Positions 7,487 through 16,131 are shown, counted from the stretch's first letter. The stretch is 64,000 nt of DNA from an uncultured Oscillospiraceae bacterium (GCA_944385405.1 CALWXB010000002.1:1-64000), one strand, 5' to 3'. Numbers and translations are program-made. The notes: generated by a model from the letters alone, not told the origin.

Positions 7487-7563
7487 TGTTTACATGTAAT
7501 CCGGGGCGGGAGAAATCCCGCCCCAACTGCTATCCCCCTATTTCTGAATCAGGAGATGGAACT

Positions 7564-10407
7564 ATGTCAGCCATTACCACCGCCAAGTGTCTTTGCTACA
7601 ACTGCTTTCAGGCGCGGGAAACGCAGGAGGGCCCCTGCCCCTACTGCGGCTTTGACCTCCAGGAAAACCAGCAGAAATACCCGGTGGCTCTCCGGGCCGG
7701 GACGGTGCTCAACGGCCGCTACATCGTAGGACGCGTCCTGGGGCAGGGCGGCTTCGGCATCACCTATCTGGCTCTGGACACCCAGCTGGACGCCAAAGTG
7801 GCCATCAAGGAGTTCATGCCCGGCGAGCTGGCCACCCGTGTGGACGGCACCACCGTCTCCGTCATGGCGGAGAGTAAGACGGAGGCCTTTACCTACGGCG
7901 CCGAGCGCTTCCAGGAGGAGGCCCGGACCCTGGCCAAGTTCATTGGCCATCCCAACATCGCGGGTGTTTCCAGCTATTTTGACGAGAACGACACGTCGTA
8001 TTTCGTCATGGACTACATCGAGGGCATCTCCTTCAAGACCTATATCGCCAACAACGGCGGCAAGGTCAGCGTGGAGGATGCCTGCAACGTCATGATCCCG
8101 GTGCTCCAGGCTCTCACCGCCGTCCACGCCGAGGGCTTCATCCACCGTGACGTGACGCCGGACAACATCTACATCACGAAAGACGGCATGGTGAAGCTGC
8201 TGGACTTCGGCTCCGCCCGGTACTCCATCGGCGACAAGTCCAAGAGCCTGGACGTCATTTTAAAGGTGGGCTATGCCCCGAAAGAGCAGTACATCCGCCG
8301 CAGCCGCCAGGGCCCCTATACCGACGTATACTCCTGCGCCGCCTGCTTCTACGCCGCCATCACCGGGTATCTCCCGCCGGAGAGCCTGGAGCGGCTGGAC
8401 AAGGACGAGCTGGTGCCCATCTCTCAGCTTGGCATCGAGATCCCGGAATATCTGGACAAGGCCATTCTCAAGGGCCTGGCCGTCCAGCCGGAGGACCGCT
8501 TCCAGTCCGCTGCGGAGTTTTTGGATGCCATCGAATCCCAGCGGGTGGTGGAGGTTCCGGGCACCGCGCCTGCTCCCGCCACCGCCGGCGGTCAGCTGGA
8601 CGCCGTCATCGCCAAGGTGAAGAAAAAGCCAGCCCTGTTCGGCGGCATTGCCGCGGCCGTGCTGGCACTGGTCATTGCGGTGGGCGTCTTCTCCGGCGGC
8701 AGCGGCGATCCCGGCGGTCCGCCCCTTAAGCAGGCCGAGGTGCCGTCCATCACCATTGCCGGAGAAACTTACAGCACCAACGAACGGGAGCTGCGGCTGC
8801 AGGGTATGGGGTTGACAGATGAGGACATCGAGCCCCTCAAATACATGATCAATCTCACCTACCTGGACCTGCGGGAAAACCGGATTACGGACCTCTCTGC
8901 CCTGGAGGGACTCACCGAGCTGCGGAGCCTGAATCTGCGGCAAAACGACATCTCCGACCTCTCGCCCCTGGTGGGCATGACCAAGATGGAGGAGCTGCAG
9001 CTTAGCGGCGGCAGCGGCACCAACGGAAACTCCGGCGTCAGCGACCTCTCCCCTCTCTCCGGCATGACGAAACTGACTTTCCTTTCCCTGCCCCCCGGGT
9101 CCGCCATCAGCGACCTCTCCCCCCTGGCGGGCCTCACGGAGCTCCAGGAAATCAGCTTTGACGGCAGCTGGGGAAACAGCACCAGCAGTGCCATCAGCGA
9201 CCTCTCCCCCCTGGCAGGCCTGTCCAAGCTGGAAGTGCTGCGGATCCTGGTCAACGGCGTGGAGGACCTCTCCCCCCTGGAAAACCTCACCAGCCTCACA
9301 GACCTGCAGCTTTACGGCACCTTCGGCCAGGCGGATCTTTCCCCCCTTGCCTCGCTGACCAACCTCAAGAGTCTGGAGCTCCAGCGCAACGGCAACACGG
9401 CCAGCGGTCTCGCGGCGGAGGACTTAAGCTGCCTCTCCGGTATGACCAAGCTCCAGTCCCTGCGGCTGGACATGGGACAGCTCAAAAGCCTCTCCGGTAT
9501 GGAGGGCCTGACGGAGCTGAAGGAATGCTCCCTCTACGGCAACCTGAGCTTCACGGATCTAAGCCCCCTGGCGGGTCTTACCAAGCTGCAGAACCTGCAG
9601 ATATCGCCCAACGGCAGCAACACCAATCCGTATATTGAGGACTTTTCGCCGCTGGCAAATCTCACAGAGCTGCAGTCGCTGTACCTCTACACAGACGGAT
9701 ACGTCTCGGACCTCTCAGCCTTTTCCAAACTGACCAAACTTCAGTCGCTGTCAATGAAAGCGGACGGTCTTGCCAGCTTTCACGGGCTGGAAAACCTCAC
9801 GCAGCTTAAGGAGCTGGACTTCTACGGCAGCGACGCCACCTACAAAAACGTGGATCCGCTGGCAAACCTCACCAACCTGCAGTCCCTGCGCCTGCCTTCC
9901 ATGAACTATCAGATGAACATCGTGCTGGACATCAGCGGCCTGGCGAACCTCACCAACCTGCAGTCCCTGGACATCTCCGGCGATGTGGCCAGTCTGGCGG
10001 CTCTCTCCGGCATGACGAAGCTCCAGTCCCTGCGGATTTACGGCGGCTCCAACGACGGCGGCTATTCTTCGCTGGCCCCCCTGGCGAACCTCACAAGCCT
10101 CACGGACCTCTATCTCAACCTCAATGACCAGGTCACTTCCCTAACCCCGCTGGGGAGCCTGACCAACCTGCGCTCGCTGGAACTTTACATCAACGGGGAT
10201 TACAACCGCCCCGTCCTGACGGACATCTCCCCCCTGGGGAAGCTGACCAATCTACAGTCCCTGACGCTGACCGAACGGGGTGTGACGGATATCTCCGCTT
10301 TGAAGAACCTGACGAATCTGCAATCCCTGGAAATCCGTGAGTACGGCGAAGCAAAAATCAGCGACTGGTCACCTGTAGCCCACGTGCCCAACGTGACCAA
10401 GAGCTGA
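7564..10407 (+). CDS. Membrane Ser/Thr kinase with N-terminal zinc ribbon and leucine-rich-repeat ectodomain
   Basis: This encodes 947 aa from ATG 7564, preceded by AGGAG. A Cys-rich zinc ribbon (CYNC ... CPYCG) occupies residues ~9-28. A complete Hanks-type kinase follows at ~45-325: GQGGFG loop, VAIKEF lysine (K82), HRDVTPDN, DFGSAR; the APE motif reads APKEQY. A membrane span lies at ~358-378, and residues ~417-945 are some two dozen leucine-rich repeats of the ~22-residue bacterial type (ITDLSALEGLTELRSLNL), predicted to be extracellular. This is a receptor-kinase layout, resembling plant LRR kinases in reversed order. It heads the rightward arm; the FHA gene starts 28 bases downstream and would read the phosphothreonine marks it makes. 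The LRR ligand is unknown. Confidence 0.93.
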   Translation: MSAITTAKCLCYNCFQARETQEGPCPYCGFDLQENQQKYPVALRAGTVLNGRYIVGRVLGQGGFGITYLALDTQLDAKVAIKEFMPGELATRVDGTTVSVMAESKTEAFTYGAERFQEEARTLAKFIGHPNIAGVSSYFDENDTSYFVMDYIEGISFKTYIANNGGKVSVEDACNVMIPVLQALTAVHAEGFIHRDVTPDNIYITKDGMVKLLDFGSARYSIGDKSKSLDVILKVGYAPKEQYIRRSRQGPYTDVYSCAACFYAAITGYLPPESLERLDKDELVPISQLGIEIPEYLDKAILKGLAVQPEDRFQSAAEFLDAIESQRVVEVPGTAPAPATAGGQLDAVIAKVKKKPALFGGIAAAVLALVIAVGVFSGGSGDPGGPPLKQAEVPSITIAGETYSTNERELRLQGMGLTDEDIEPLKYMINLTYLDLRENRITDLSALEGLTELRSLNLRQNDISDLSPLVGMTKMEELQLSGGSGTNGNSGVSDLSPLSGMTKLTFLSLPPGSAISDLSPLAGLTELQEISFDGSWGNSTSSAISDLSPLAGLSKLEVLRILVNGVEDLSPLENLTSLTDLQLYGTFGQADLSPLASLTNLKSLELQRNGNTASGLAAEDLSCLSGMTKLQSLRLDMGQLKSLSGMEGLTELKECSLYGNLSFTDLSPLAGLTKLQNLQISPNGSNTNPYIEDFSPLANLTELQSLYLYTDGYVSDLSAFSKLTKLQSLSMKADGLASFHGLENLTQLKELDFYGSDATYKNVDPLANLTNLQSLRLPSMNYQMNIVLDISGLANLTNLQSLDISGDVASLAALSGMTKLQSLRIYGGSNDGGYSSLAPLANLTSLTDLYLNLNDQVTSLTPLGSLTNLRSLELYINGDYNRPVLTDISPLGKLTNLQSLTLTERGVTDISALKNLTNLQSLEIREYGEAKISDWSPVAHVPNVTKS

Positions 10408-10435
10408 CCAGTAAGGCAAAAGGAGGGATTTTTTC

Positions 10436-11242
10436 ATGGCACAGATCGAATGCGGGCGGGGCCATCTCTATGATCCGGAGAAGTACGCCACCTGCCCTTA
10501 CTGCAACACCCATCAGCAGATCACCGTGGCGGCGGCAGGCCGCACCGCGCCCATCCATGTCACCGCTCCCGTCAAGACCGCACCGGTGTCGGTGACGGCG
10601 CCCCAGAAAACGGCGCCCCTTACCCCCACGCCGGTGACAGCCGACCAGAAGACGCAGCCCCCCAGGGGCTATGCGCCCACGCCGGTCACGGCACCCCAGA
10701 AGACCCAGCCTCCCCGGGGCTACACCCCTGTCACCGCCGCCTCCAAAACCATGCCCCCCAGGGGGTACGATCCCATCGGTGTTCCGGAGGCTCCCCAGCC
10801 CACTGCGCCTCCCAGAGCCGTCAGCGTGTCTGAGGGCGGAAAAACCATCGGCATCATGCAGTCCCAGATGGGCTTCGACCCGGTGGTGGGCTGGCTTGCC
10901 TGTGTGGCAGGTCCCAGCCGGGGCAGGAGCTACACCATCCGGGGCGGCATCAACTCCATCGGCCGCAGCGACCGCATGGATATCACCATCACCGGAGATA
11001 TGAAGCTCTCGGCGGAAAATCACGCCAAGCTCAGTTACAGTGAGCGCAACAACCGCTTCAACCTCATTCCCGGTGACGGACGCAACATCATCTACCTCAA
11101 CGGCGAGGAGGTCTTTGCCGCCACGCCGCTGAAAGCCTATGACCTCATCGACTTTGGAGAGACGAAACTGCTGTTCGTCCCCCTGTGCGGCGAACACTTC
11201 ACCTGGGAGAAGAAGGAGGACGGCCATGGGGAGGATCGCTGA
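10436..11242 (+). CDS. Soluble FHA-domain protein with Thr-Pro-rich linker
   Basis: This encodes 268 aa. The N-terminus has a zinc-binding-like pattern (CGRGHLYDP ... CPYC, residues 6-23). Residues 35-111 are a Pro/Thr-rich linker with repeated [KR]TxP motifs. Residues ~150-250 form an FHA fold with the phosphothreonine-binding signature: GR at 176-177, S192/H196, NG at 222-223. FHA domains bind phosphothreonine peptides, so this is the probable cytoplasmic reader or hub for the kinases. AGGAGG precedes the ATG. Its last 17 bases overlap the phosphatase gene, coupling writer-reader-eraser expression. No membrane span. Confidence 0.9.
   Translation: MAQIECGRGHLYDPEKYATCPYCNTHQQITVAAAGRTAPIHVTAPVKTAPVSVTAPQKTAPLTPTPVTADQKTQPPRGYAPTPVTAPQKTQPPRGYTPVTAASKTMPPRGYDPIGVPEAPQPTAPPRAVSVSEGGKTIGIMQSQMGFDPVVGWLACVAGPSRGRSYTIRGGINSIGRSDRMDITITGDMKLSAENHAKLSYSERNNRFNLIPGDGRNIIYLNGEEVFAATPLKAYDLIDFGETKLLFVPLCGEHFTWEKKEDGHGEDR
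10538..10768 (+). repeat. [KR]TxP repeats in the FHA protein linker
   Basis: Six motifs (RTAP, KTAP, KTAP, KTQPP, KTQPP, KTMPP) in residues 35-111, the last three extended to KT(Q/M)PPRGY and visible as near-repeats in DNA. Each offers a threonine next to proline, so the linker could be a multi-site phosphoacceptor for the neighbouring kinases; this is inference. Confidence 0.7.
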
Positions 11243-12086
11243 CCTCTTCCGCCGCCCCCGAAAAGTGACGGAGGACGTCCCCACCGCCCGGATGGACCGC
11301 CCCGCGCCGGCATCGCCTGTTCTGGTAAGCAATGTTCAGGGCATGGGCGCCCGGGAGGGACAGGAGGATTCCTTCGCCCTGATGAACGCCGCGGACCCGG
11401 AGGCCCTTGCCCGGCAGGGGCTCTTTGCCGTGGTGGCAGACGGCATGGGCGGCCTGGAGGACGGCAAGGTCGTCAGCGAGGGGGCTGTCAGTGGATTTTT
11501 ACAGATGTTTCAGCTGTTGGACGGCGACAGAGACATCCCCGGACAGCTGCTGGAGGGCGCGCATACCGTCAACGACGCCCTCTTCCAGCGCTTCGGCGGC
11601 CGCGGCGGCACCACTGCCGTGGCTGTCCGGATCTTTCAGGACCGGCTGGACTGGATCAGCGTGGGAGACAGCGCCATCTATCTGATGCGCTCCGGCGGTG
11701 TCTTCCAGGTAAATCGGGAGCACACCCGGCTCAATGAGCTGTATCTCGCGGAGCTGGGCCGGGAGCCCAGCAACAAGACCCGGGCGGAGACCGACGAGGA
11801 CGCCCGGCGGCTAAGCTCCTTTCTGGGGATGCCGGAGCTGCGGGAGACGGACCGGAATCTCCGGCCCTTTGCCCTGCTGCCCGGCGACGTGCTGCTGCTT
11901 TGCTCCGACGGCATCAGCGGCGTGCTGACGCCCCCGGAGCTGATGGAGGCCATGCGCCTGCCGCCGGACGAGGGGTGCCGGCTGCTGGAAACCATGGTCC
12001 GGGAAAAAGCCCTGCCGGAGCAGGATAACTTTACAGGCATCATGATCGCCATTGAATCCATACCGAATGGGAGAAAAGAATTATGA
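11226..12086 (+). CDS. PP2C-family protein phosphatase 1
   Basis: This encodes 286 aa from ATG 11226 (the GGAGAAGAAGGAGG site lies just upstream within the FHA gene). All PP2C motifs are present in order: QEDS, VADGMGG, GGTT, SVGDSAIYL, LLCSDGISG and DNFTG, providing the metal-binding aspartates. An N-terminal ~45-residue basic, Pro-rich extension precedes the domain. It removes phosphates from Ser/Thr and would oppose the two kinases. It overlaps the FHA gene by 17 bases and the protease gene by 4 (ATGA), so the products are made together. Cytoplasmic. Confidence 0.92.
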   Translation: MGRIADLFRRPRKVTEDVPTARMDRPAPASPVLVSNVQGMGAREGQEDSFALMNAADPEALARQGLFAVVADGMGGLEDGKVVSEGAVSGFLQMFQLLDGDRDIPGQLLEGAHTVNDALFQRFGGRGGTTAVAVRIFQDRLDWISVGDSAIYLMRSGGVFQVNREHTRLNELYLAELGREPSNKTRAETDEDARRLSSFLGMPELRETDRNLRPFALLPGDVLLLCSDGISGVLTPPELMEAMRLPPDEGCRLLETMVREKALPEQDNFTGIMIAIESIPNGRKEL

Positions 12087-13297
12087 GAAAATTCCGTTTG
12101 TGCATCGTTTTCCTGCTGGCTGCATTTCTGGTAGGCGCTGCGCCCGCCTCCGCCACCTTTGACCAGAGCACCCTGGACGGCATCGTCCTCATCTACACCG
12201 GCGCGCCGGACAGCAGCGGCGCCATGTCCTACTGGCGGGGCACCGGCTTCTTCGTGGGCGCCCAGGGGGAAGACCCCCAGTACATCGTCACCAACTGCCA
12301 TGTGGTGGAGGAGTTTATCTTGGCCGGCAAGGCCCTGGGCGGCGGCGAACTCTATGTGATGTTTGACGAGGACGTCCAGGAGGAGGCTTACCTGGTGGAC
12401 TACGACTACGAAAAGGACATCGCCCTTTTGAAGCTCTCGGACCCCACGGACCAGCGTTCCGCCCTCTCCCTGCGGGAGGCGGAGGAGTCGGAGCTGGGCA
12501 GTGAGGTCTACGCGGTGGGCTATCCCCTGGCGGCGGACCTGACGGTCCAGTCGGTCACCTCTGCCAGCAAGAGCGACGCCACCGTCACCACGGGCAGCAT
12601 CAGCCGCTTTCTGACGGAGAGCGGCACCGGCCGCAAGCTCATCCAGACGGACGCCGCCCTCAGCGGCGGCAATTCCGGCGGTCCCCTGACCGATGGAAAC
12701 GGTGCCGTCATCGGCGTCAACACCGCTGGGTCCAACCTGGATCAGAACCTTTTCTACGCCGTCAGCGTCAGCGAGATCATCCCCATGCTGGACCGCAACA
12801 ACATCCCCTACACCCTGGCCGCCGGCCAGAGCAGCAGCAGCAATCTGGTTTTGTACGGCGGCATCGGCGCCGCAGCGGTGATCGTCATCATCGTGCTGGC
12901 AGTGGTGCTGCGCAGGAAAAAGAAAGTACCGGCCGCCGCGCCCCAGAAGGCCCCGGAGCCTTCCAAGGCGGCGGGCACGCCGGTGATCCGGTCCATGTCC
13001 GTCCAGCACGGCGGCATGGTGGTGCAGCTTCACCACCAGCCGGTGCAGGTAGGACGGGACAGCGCCACCTGCCGTCTGGTATTCCGGGACAACACGCCTG
13101 GCGTCAGCTCCCGCCACTGCCAGATCTTCTTTGACGAGCAGGCGCAGGCATTCGTGGTCACGGATCTGGGCTCCACCTACGGCACCTTCCTGGCAGGCGG
13201 CCAGCGGATCGCGCCGGAATCTCCCGTAAAGCTGCCCCCCAAGAGCTCCATCTATCTGGGTGAGCCGGACAACACCCTCTATCTGGATGTGGAGTGA
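12083..13297 (+). CDS. HtrA/trypsin-like membrane serine protease with cytoplasmic FHA domain
   Basis: This encodes 404 aa. A signal peptide (residues 1-26) is followed by an extracellular trypsin-fold protease with the catalytic triad H73 (TNCHVVE), D112 (KDIALLK) and S198 (GGNSGGP). A membrane span at ~257-279 is followed by RRKKK and, at ~310-400, an FHA domain (VGRD, SSRHCQI, GSTYGT). No PDZ domain is seen, unlike classical HtrA. The topology places a protease outside and a phosphothreonine reader inside, so phosphorylation of a cytoplasmic partner could recruit or gate it. It starts in the ATGA overlap with PP2C 1; PP2C 2 starts 3 bases after its stop. The fusion is uncommon. Confidence 0.92.
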   Translation: MRKFRLCIVFLLAAFLVGAAPASATFDQSTLDGIVLIYTGAPDSSGAMSYWRGTGFFVGAQGEDPQYIVTNCHVVEEFILAGKALGGGELYVMFDEDVQEEAYLVDYDYEKDIALLKLSDPTDQRSALSLREAEESELGSEVYAVGYPLAADLTVQSVTSASKSDATVTTGSISRFLTESGTGRKLIQTDAALSGGNSGGPLTDGNGAVIGVNTAGSNLDQNLFYAVSVSEIIPMLDRNNIPYTLAAGQSSSSNLVLYGGIGAAAVIVIIVLAVVLRRKKKVPAAAPQKAPEPSKAAGTPVIRSMSVQHGGMVVQLHHQPVQVGRDSATCRLVFRDNTPGVSSRHCQIFFDEQAQAFVVTDLGSTYGTFLAGGQRIAPESPVKLPPKSSIYLGEPDNTLYLDVE

Positions 13298-13300
13298 GCC

Positions 13301-14026
13301 ATGAAGATCTCAGCTTTTTCCTACACCAACCGGGGCGGCCGGGACCACAACGAGGACAGCGTCCGCTGCCGGATCGAGGGGCAGCGGGGCGTCTTCGTGG
13401 TGGCGGACGGCCTGGGAGGCCACCAGTGCGGCGAGGTGGCCTCCGCCCTGGCGGCGGATACTCTACTGGACGGCTGTCTCCAGGCGGAGACGGTGGATGC
13501 CGACGCCCTCACCACTCTTTTCCGGGATGCCAACGCCAAGATCCTGGAACAGCAGTCACAACCCGGACAGGAGGGCATGAAGACCACCGCCGCCCTCCTC
13601 TGCCTGGAGGATGACCGGGTCCTCCGAGCCCACATCGGGGATTCCCGGGTCTATCACTTCTCCGGCGGAGCGCTGGCATCCGTAACTGGAGACCACTCCG
13701 TCACCTATAAGAAGTATCTGGGCGGCGAGATTTCCTATATGGACGTCTATCACGACGACGACCGCTCCAGTTTGCTGCGGGTACTGGGCAAGCCCACCTG
13801 CCAGCCGGAGACGGAAGCAGAGACCGCCGCACCGGGAGACGCCTTTGTCTTGTGCTCCGACGGATTCTGGGAGTTTGTCTACAACGAGGAAATGCTGCTG
13901 GATCTGTCCAAAGCCTCCTCCCCCCAGCACTGGGCGGAGCTAATGCTGCTGCGCCATATCCGGCGCATCCCCCCCGGCAACGACAACTTCTCACTCATCA
14001 CGGTTTTTGTGGAGGAACGAACATGA
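13301..14026 (+). CDS. PP2C-family protein phosphatase 2
   Basis: This encodes 241 aa, a compact PP2C domain: RDHNEDS, VVADGLGGH, KTTAAL, AHIGDSRVY, LCSDGFWEF and NDNFSL carry the expected metal-binding acidic residues. No extension or membrane span. GGAGTGAGCC precedes the ATG. It shares a 4-base ATGA overlap with the VWA gene. It is only distantly similar to PP2C 1, so the operon encodes two non-redundant erasers, perhaps for different substrates. Cytoplasmic. Confidence 0.92.
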   Translation: MKISAFSYTNRGGRDHNEDSVRCRIEGQRGVFVVADGLGGHQCGEVASALAADTLLDGCLQAETVDADALTTLFRDANAKILEQQSQPGQEGMKTTAALLCLEDDRVLRAHIGDSRVYHFSGGALASVTGDHSVTYKKYLGGEISYMDVYHDDDRSSLLRVLGKPTCQPETEAETAAPGDAFVLCSDGFWEFVYNEEMLLDLSKASSPQHWAELMLLRHIRRIPPGNDNFSLITVFVEERT

Positions 14027-15459
14027 AACGCTTCCTGCTCACAGGCCTTTCCGCCCTGCTGGCGGTGCTTTTGAGCATCCCGGTCCTGGCGGCGGAGCAG
14101 GCGGAGCTGGTCCGGGCCTTTGTCTACGAGGATACCCTCTACACCTACGTGGAGCTCACCGACGTTACCCGCCCCATCACCAAGGCGGACGCCACGCTGG
14201 GCACTCACGTCTTCCCGGCCTCCGGCACGCTGGAGACTGTCCGTCAGGCGGGCTCTCCCGTCACCTATCTGCTGTTGGTGGACTGCTCCAACTCCATGCC
14301 TGACTTCCAGGCAGACATCCAGGCCTTTGCCGCGGAGCTGGCCCGGACCGCCGGGGAGAATACCCGCTTCATTCTGGCCACCTTCGGTAAAGACTTTACC
14401 GTGCTGGCAGAGGACCTCACCGCAGACAGTCTCTCAGCTCAGATCGACACCATCGCCTACACCGCCACCCAGACCCGGCTCCACAGCAGTCTGGGGGAAA
14501 TGCTGGACTATTTTGAGTCCTTGCCCCGGCAGGGCAGCGAGCTGCGCAGCGCCGTGGTGCTCTCCGACGCCGTACAGTACGACCCCCAGGGCGGCGTCTC
14601 CTATGAGGAGATCCTAGATCGCATCAGCCGCTCCGACGTGATGGTCCACTCCGTGGGCTTCGGTACGGACACCGGTGCCCTGGAAGACATGGCCCGGCTG
14701 GTAGGAGCCTCCGGCGGCATCCACGCTGTGGTGGGGCCTTCTCTCACCGCCCAGGCCGCGGCGGAGGACCTGACGGAATACGCCAACAACCTGCTGGTCA
14801 CGGGCTTCCCCATCAGCTCCTATTCCGGCCAAGGCGGCACGGAACACCTCTCCGTCACCTTTGGCTCCGGGGCGGAGCTGATCTGCCGGGCGGAGACGGA
14901 GGTGGATATCCCCGAGACGCTCTCCTCCGGCAGCAGTGAGACGCCCGCGGAGGAGCCGGTGCTTCCCCCGTCGGATGCCGCGTCCTCCGGTATGGGAGGA
15001 GCGGCGGATACGGCCCCGGAGAAAACACCCCAGGAGACGGGAGTTCCCATCTCCGGTGCCGTGGCTGGTGCCGTCGGCGGCGTGGTGATCCTGGCAGTGG
15101 TCCTGGCGGCAGTGCTGCTGCGGCGCAAAAAGCCTGTGCTGGCCTCCGCCGCGGACCAGCCGGGCATCTACATGCGCCTGGAGGTACTGGAGGGGACACT
15201 CACCAGCACCCGGACGGAATTTGATCTGACGGATGAACTGCTGGTGGGCCGGGACGCTGGGTGTGACATCGCCTTTGACAGCCCGGTCCTCTCCCGCCGC
15301 CATACCCGGATTTTCTGGGACGGGACCGCCGTCCGGATTCAGGATCTGGGCTCCCAGAACGGAACGGCCGTCAGCGGTGCGGTGGTGACGGAACCCCGCA
15401 TCCTGCGCAGCGGCGACGAGATCACTGCTGGAGACGTCCGCTTCCGGTTGAAATTCTGA
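14023..15459 (+). CDS. VWA-domain membrane protein with cytoplasmic FHA domain
   Basis: This encodes 478 aa. Signal peptide at 1-24; extracellular von Willebrand A domain at ~80-250 with a MIDAS DxSxS motif (DCSNS, first Asp D87) and a later VLSDAV aspartate; Ser/Pro/Glu-rich linker; membrane span ~345-370; basic RRKK stop; FHA domain at ~385-478 (VGRD, LSRRHTRI, GSQNGT). VWA domains bind protein ligands through a metal ion. The layout mirrors the protease two genes upstream: binding domain outside, phosphothreonine reader inside. Last gene of the arm, ending ~30 bases before a terminator; its ATG overlaps the PP2C 2 stop. Confidence 0.92.
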   Translation: MKRFLLTGLSALLAVLLSIPVLAAEQAELVRAFVYEDTLYTYVELTDVTRPITKADATLGTHVFPASGTLETVRQAGSPVTYLLLVDCSNSMPDFQADIQAFAAELARTAGENTRFILATFGKDFTVLAEDLTADSLSAQIDTIAYTATQTRLHSSLGEMLDYFESLPRQGSELRSAVVLSDAVQYDPQGGVSYEEILDRISRSDVMVHSVGFGTDTGALEDMARLVGASGGIHAVVGPSLTAQAAAEDLTEYANNLLVTGFPISSYSGQGGTEHLSVTFGSGAELICRAETEVDIPETLSSGSSETPAEEPVLPPSDAASSGMGGAADTAPEKTPQETGVPISGAVAGAVGGVVILAVVLAAVLLRRKKPVLASAADQPGIYMRLEVLEGTLTSTRTEFDLTDELLVGRDAGCDIAFDSPVLSRRHTRIFWDGTAVRIQDLGSQNGTAVSGAVVTEPRILRSGDEITAGDVRFRLKF

Positions 15460-15491
15460 GTATCCCTCTATCCTCAAAGGCATACAATTAT

Positions 15492-15547
15492 AACCACCGG
15501 CCGTGCCGTAATCTCATTAAGATAAGGCACAACCGGTGGTTTTCTCT
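15492..15547 (+). terminator. Terminator of the signalling operon
   Basis: AACCACCGG (15492-15500) pairs with CCGGTGGTT (15533-15541), with an additional CGTGCC/GGCAC(A) pairing inside, followed by a T-rich run. It follows the VWA stop by ~30 bases. Confidence 0.75.
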
Positions 15548-15551
15548 TACA

Positions 15552-15590
15552 AAAAGGAGCGTCCGGCGACATTGCCGGACGCTCCTTTTG
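15552..15590. terminator. Second hairpin terminator, possibly facing left
   Basis: AAAAGGAGCGTCCGGC (15552-15567) pairs perfectly with GCCGGACGCTCCTTTT (15574-15589) around GACATT. It has A/T flanks on both sides and can act in either direction. Confidence 0.75.
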
Positions 15591-15599
15591 CATCTTGTC

Positions 15600-15834
15600 T
15601 GGTTGTGCGCTGTTTGTCTCCCGTACCAGCAGCGCCACGATCCCGACGGATACTTCCTGTCGCTAAGCAGTCCTGCTCAATAAGAAGCAAATATGTGGCC
15701 GGCTCAATGACTCGTTTTGGTACCTTTTGTTCCTCTTTCGGGAACAAGTCAACCTCCGAAAGCAGGTGCTTGATGAGATACCGTCTCTTTATGGGTGTTA
15801 TTTGCTCATACGTCACATTAAAAAACGACAGAAT
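15600..15834 (-). pseudogene. Possible leftward gene fragment
   Basis: The minus strand has a protein-like stretch (FFNVTYEQITPIKRRYLI, LFPKEEQKVPKRVIEPATY) without a credible start and running into a hairpin terminator at its end. Base composition is more AT-rich than in neighbours. I do not recognise the family. It may be a transferred remnant or a chance open frame. Confidence 0.25.
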
Positions 15835-16131
15835 ATCCCAACAAGCGGCACACTGGTAGCCGTGAAAATCGATGATATGGATGCCCAATATTGAGAAGTG
15901 GAGGAGTTCTATGAAAGTAACGGCGAGGCCATGGCAGTCAACAGCGAAAAGGTCCAAGAAAATTAGACAGCAATCGGCGGAGTGTCCATCTTCACCGGCA
16001 CCGACGTCGATGTCAATGTTGCAGGAATTAGCACTCTGACATGAAAAGGCCTGAATATGGGAATCCGCTTCCGGATCCATGGTCCGGTAGATCAGGACAC
16101 CATGCTTCGTATTGCAGAGAACGTGACGTAA
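15835..16131 (+). pseudogene. Remnant of an anti-sigma/DUF4367-like C-terminal domain
   Basis: One plus-strand frame reads as a continuous protein (IPTSGTLVAVKIDDMDAQY, EVEEFYESNGEAMAVNSEKV, TAIGGVSIFTGTDVDVNV, NMGIRFRIHGPVDQ, DTMLRIAENVT) but contains three in-frame stops: TGA at 15892, TAG at 15964 and TGA at 16042, ending at TAA 16129. The closing pattern (strand, GPVDQDT, LRIAENV) resembles the end of DUF4367-type domains of clostridial anti-sigma or lipoprotein genes. No start or upstream domain remains. Point nonsense mutations without frameshifts suggest slow decay. Bases 16132-16381 beyond it show no gene. Confidence 0.5.

Noticed and set aside
8815..10390. Tandem DNA repeat or CRISPR-like array in the LRR region
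   Set aside because: The periodicity comes from degenerate leucine-rich-repeat codons; no identical repeats with unique spacers are present. I found no CRISPR array in the window.
3000..15459. Calling the signalling island a type VI or type VII secretion locus
   Set aside because: No Tss, IcmF, ClpV, EssC or WXG100 gene is visible; only the regulatory parts that such loci sometimes share (kinase, PP2C, FHA) are present.
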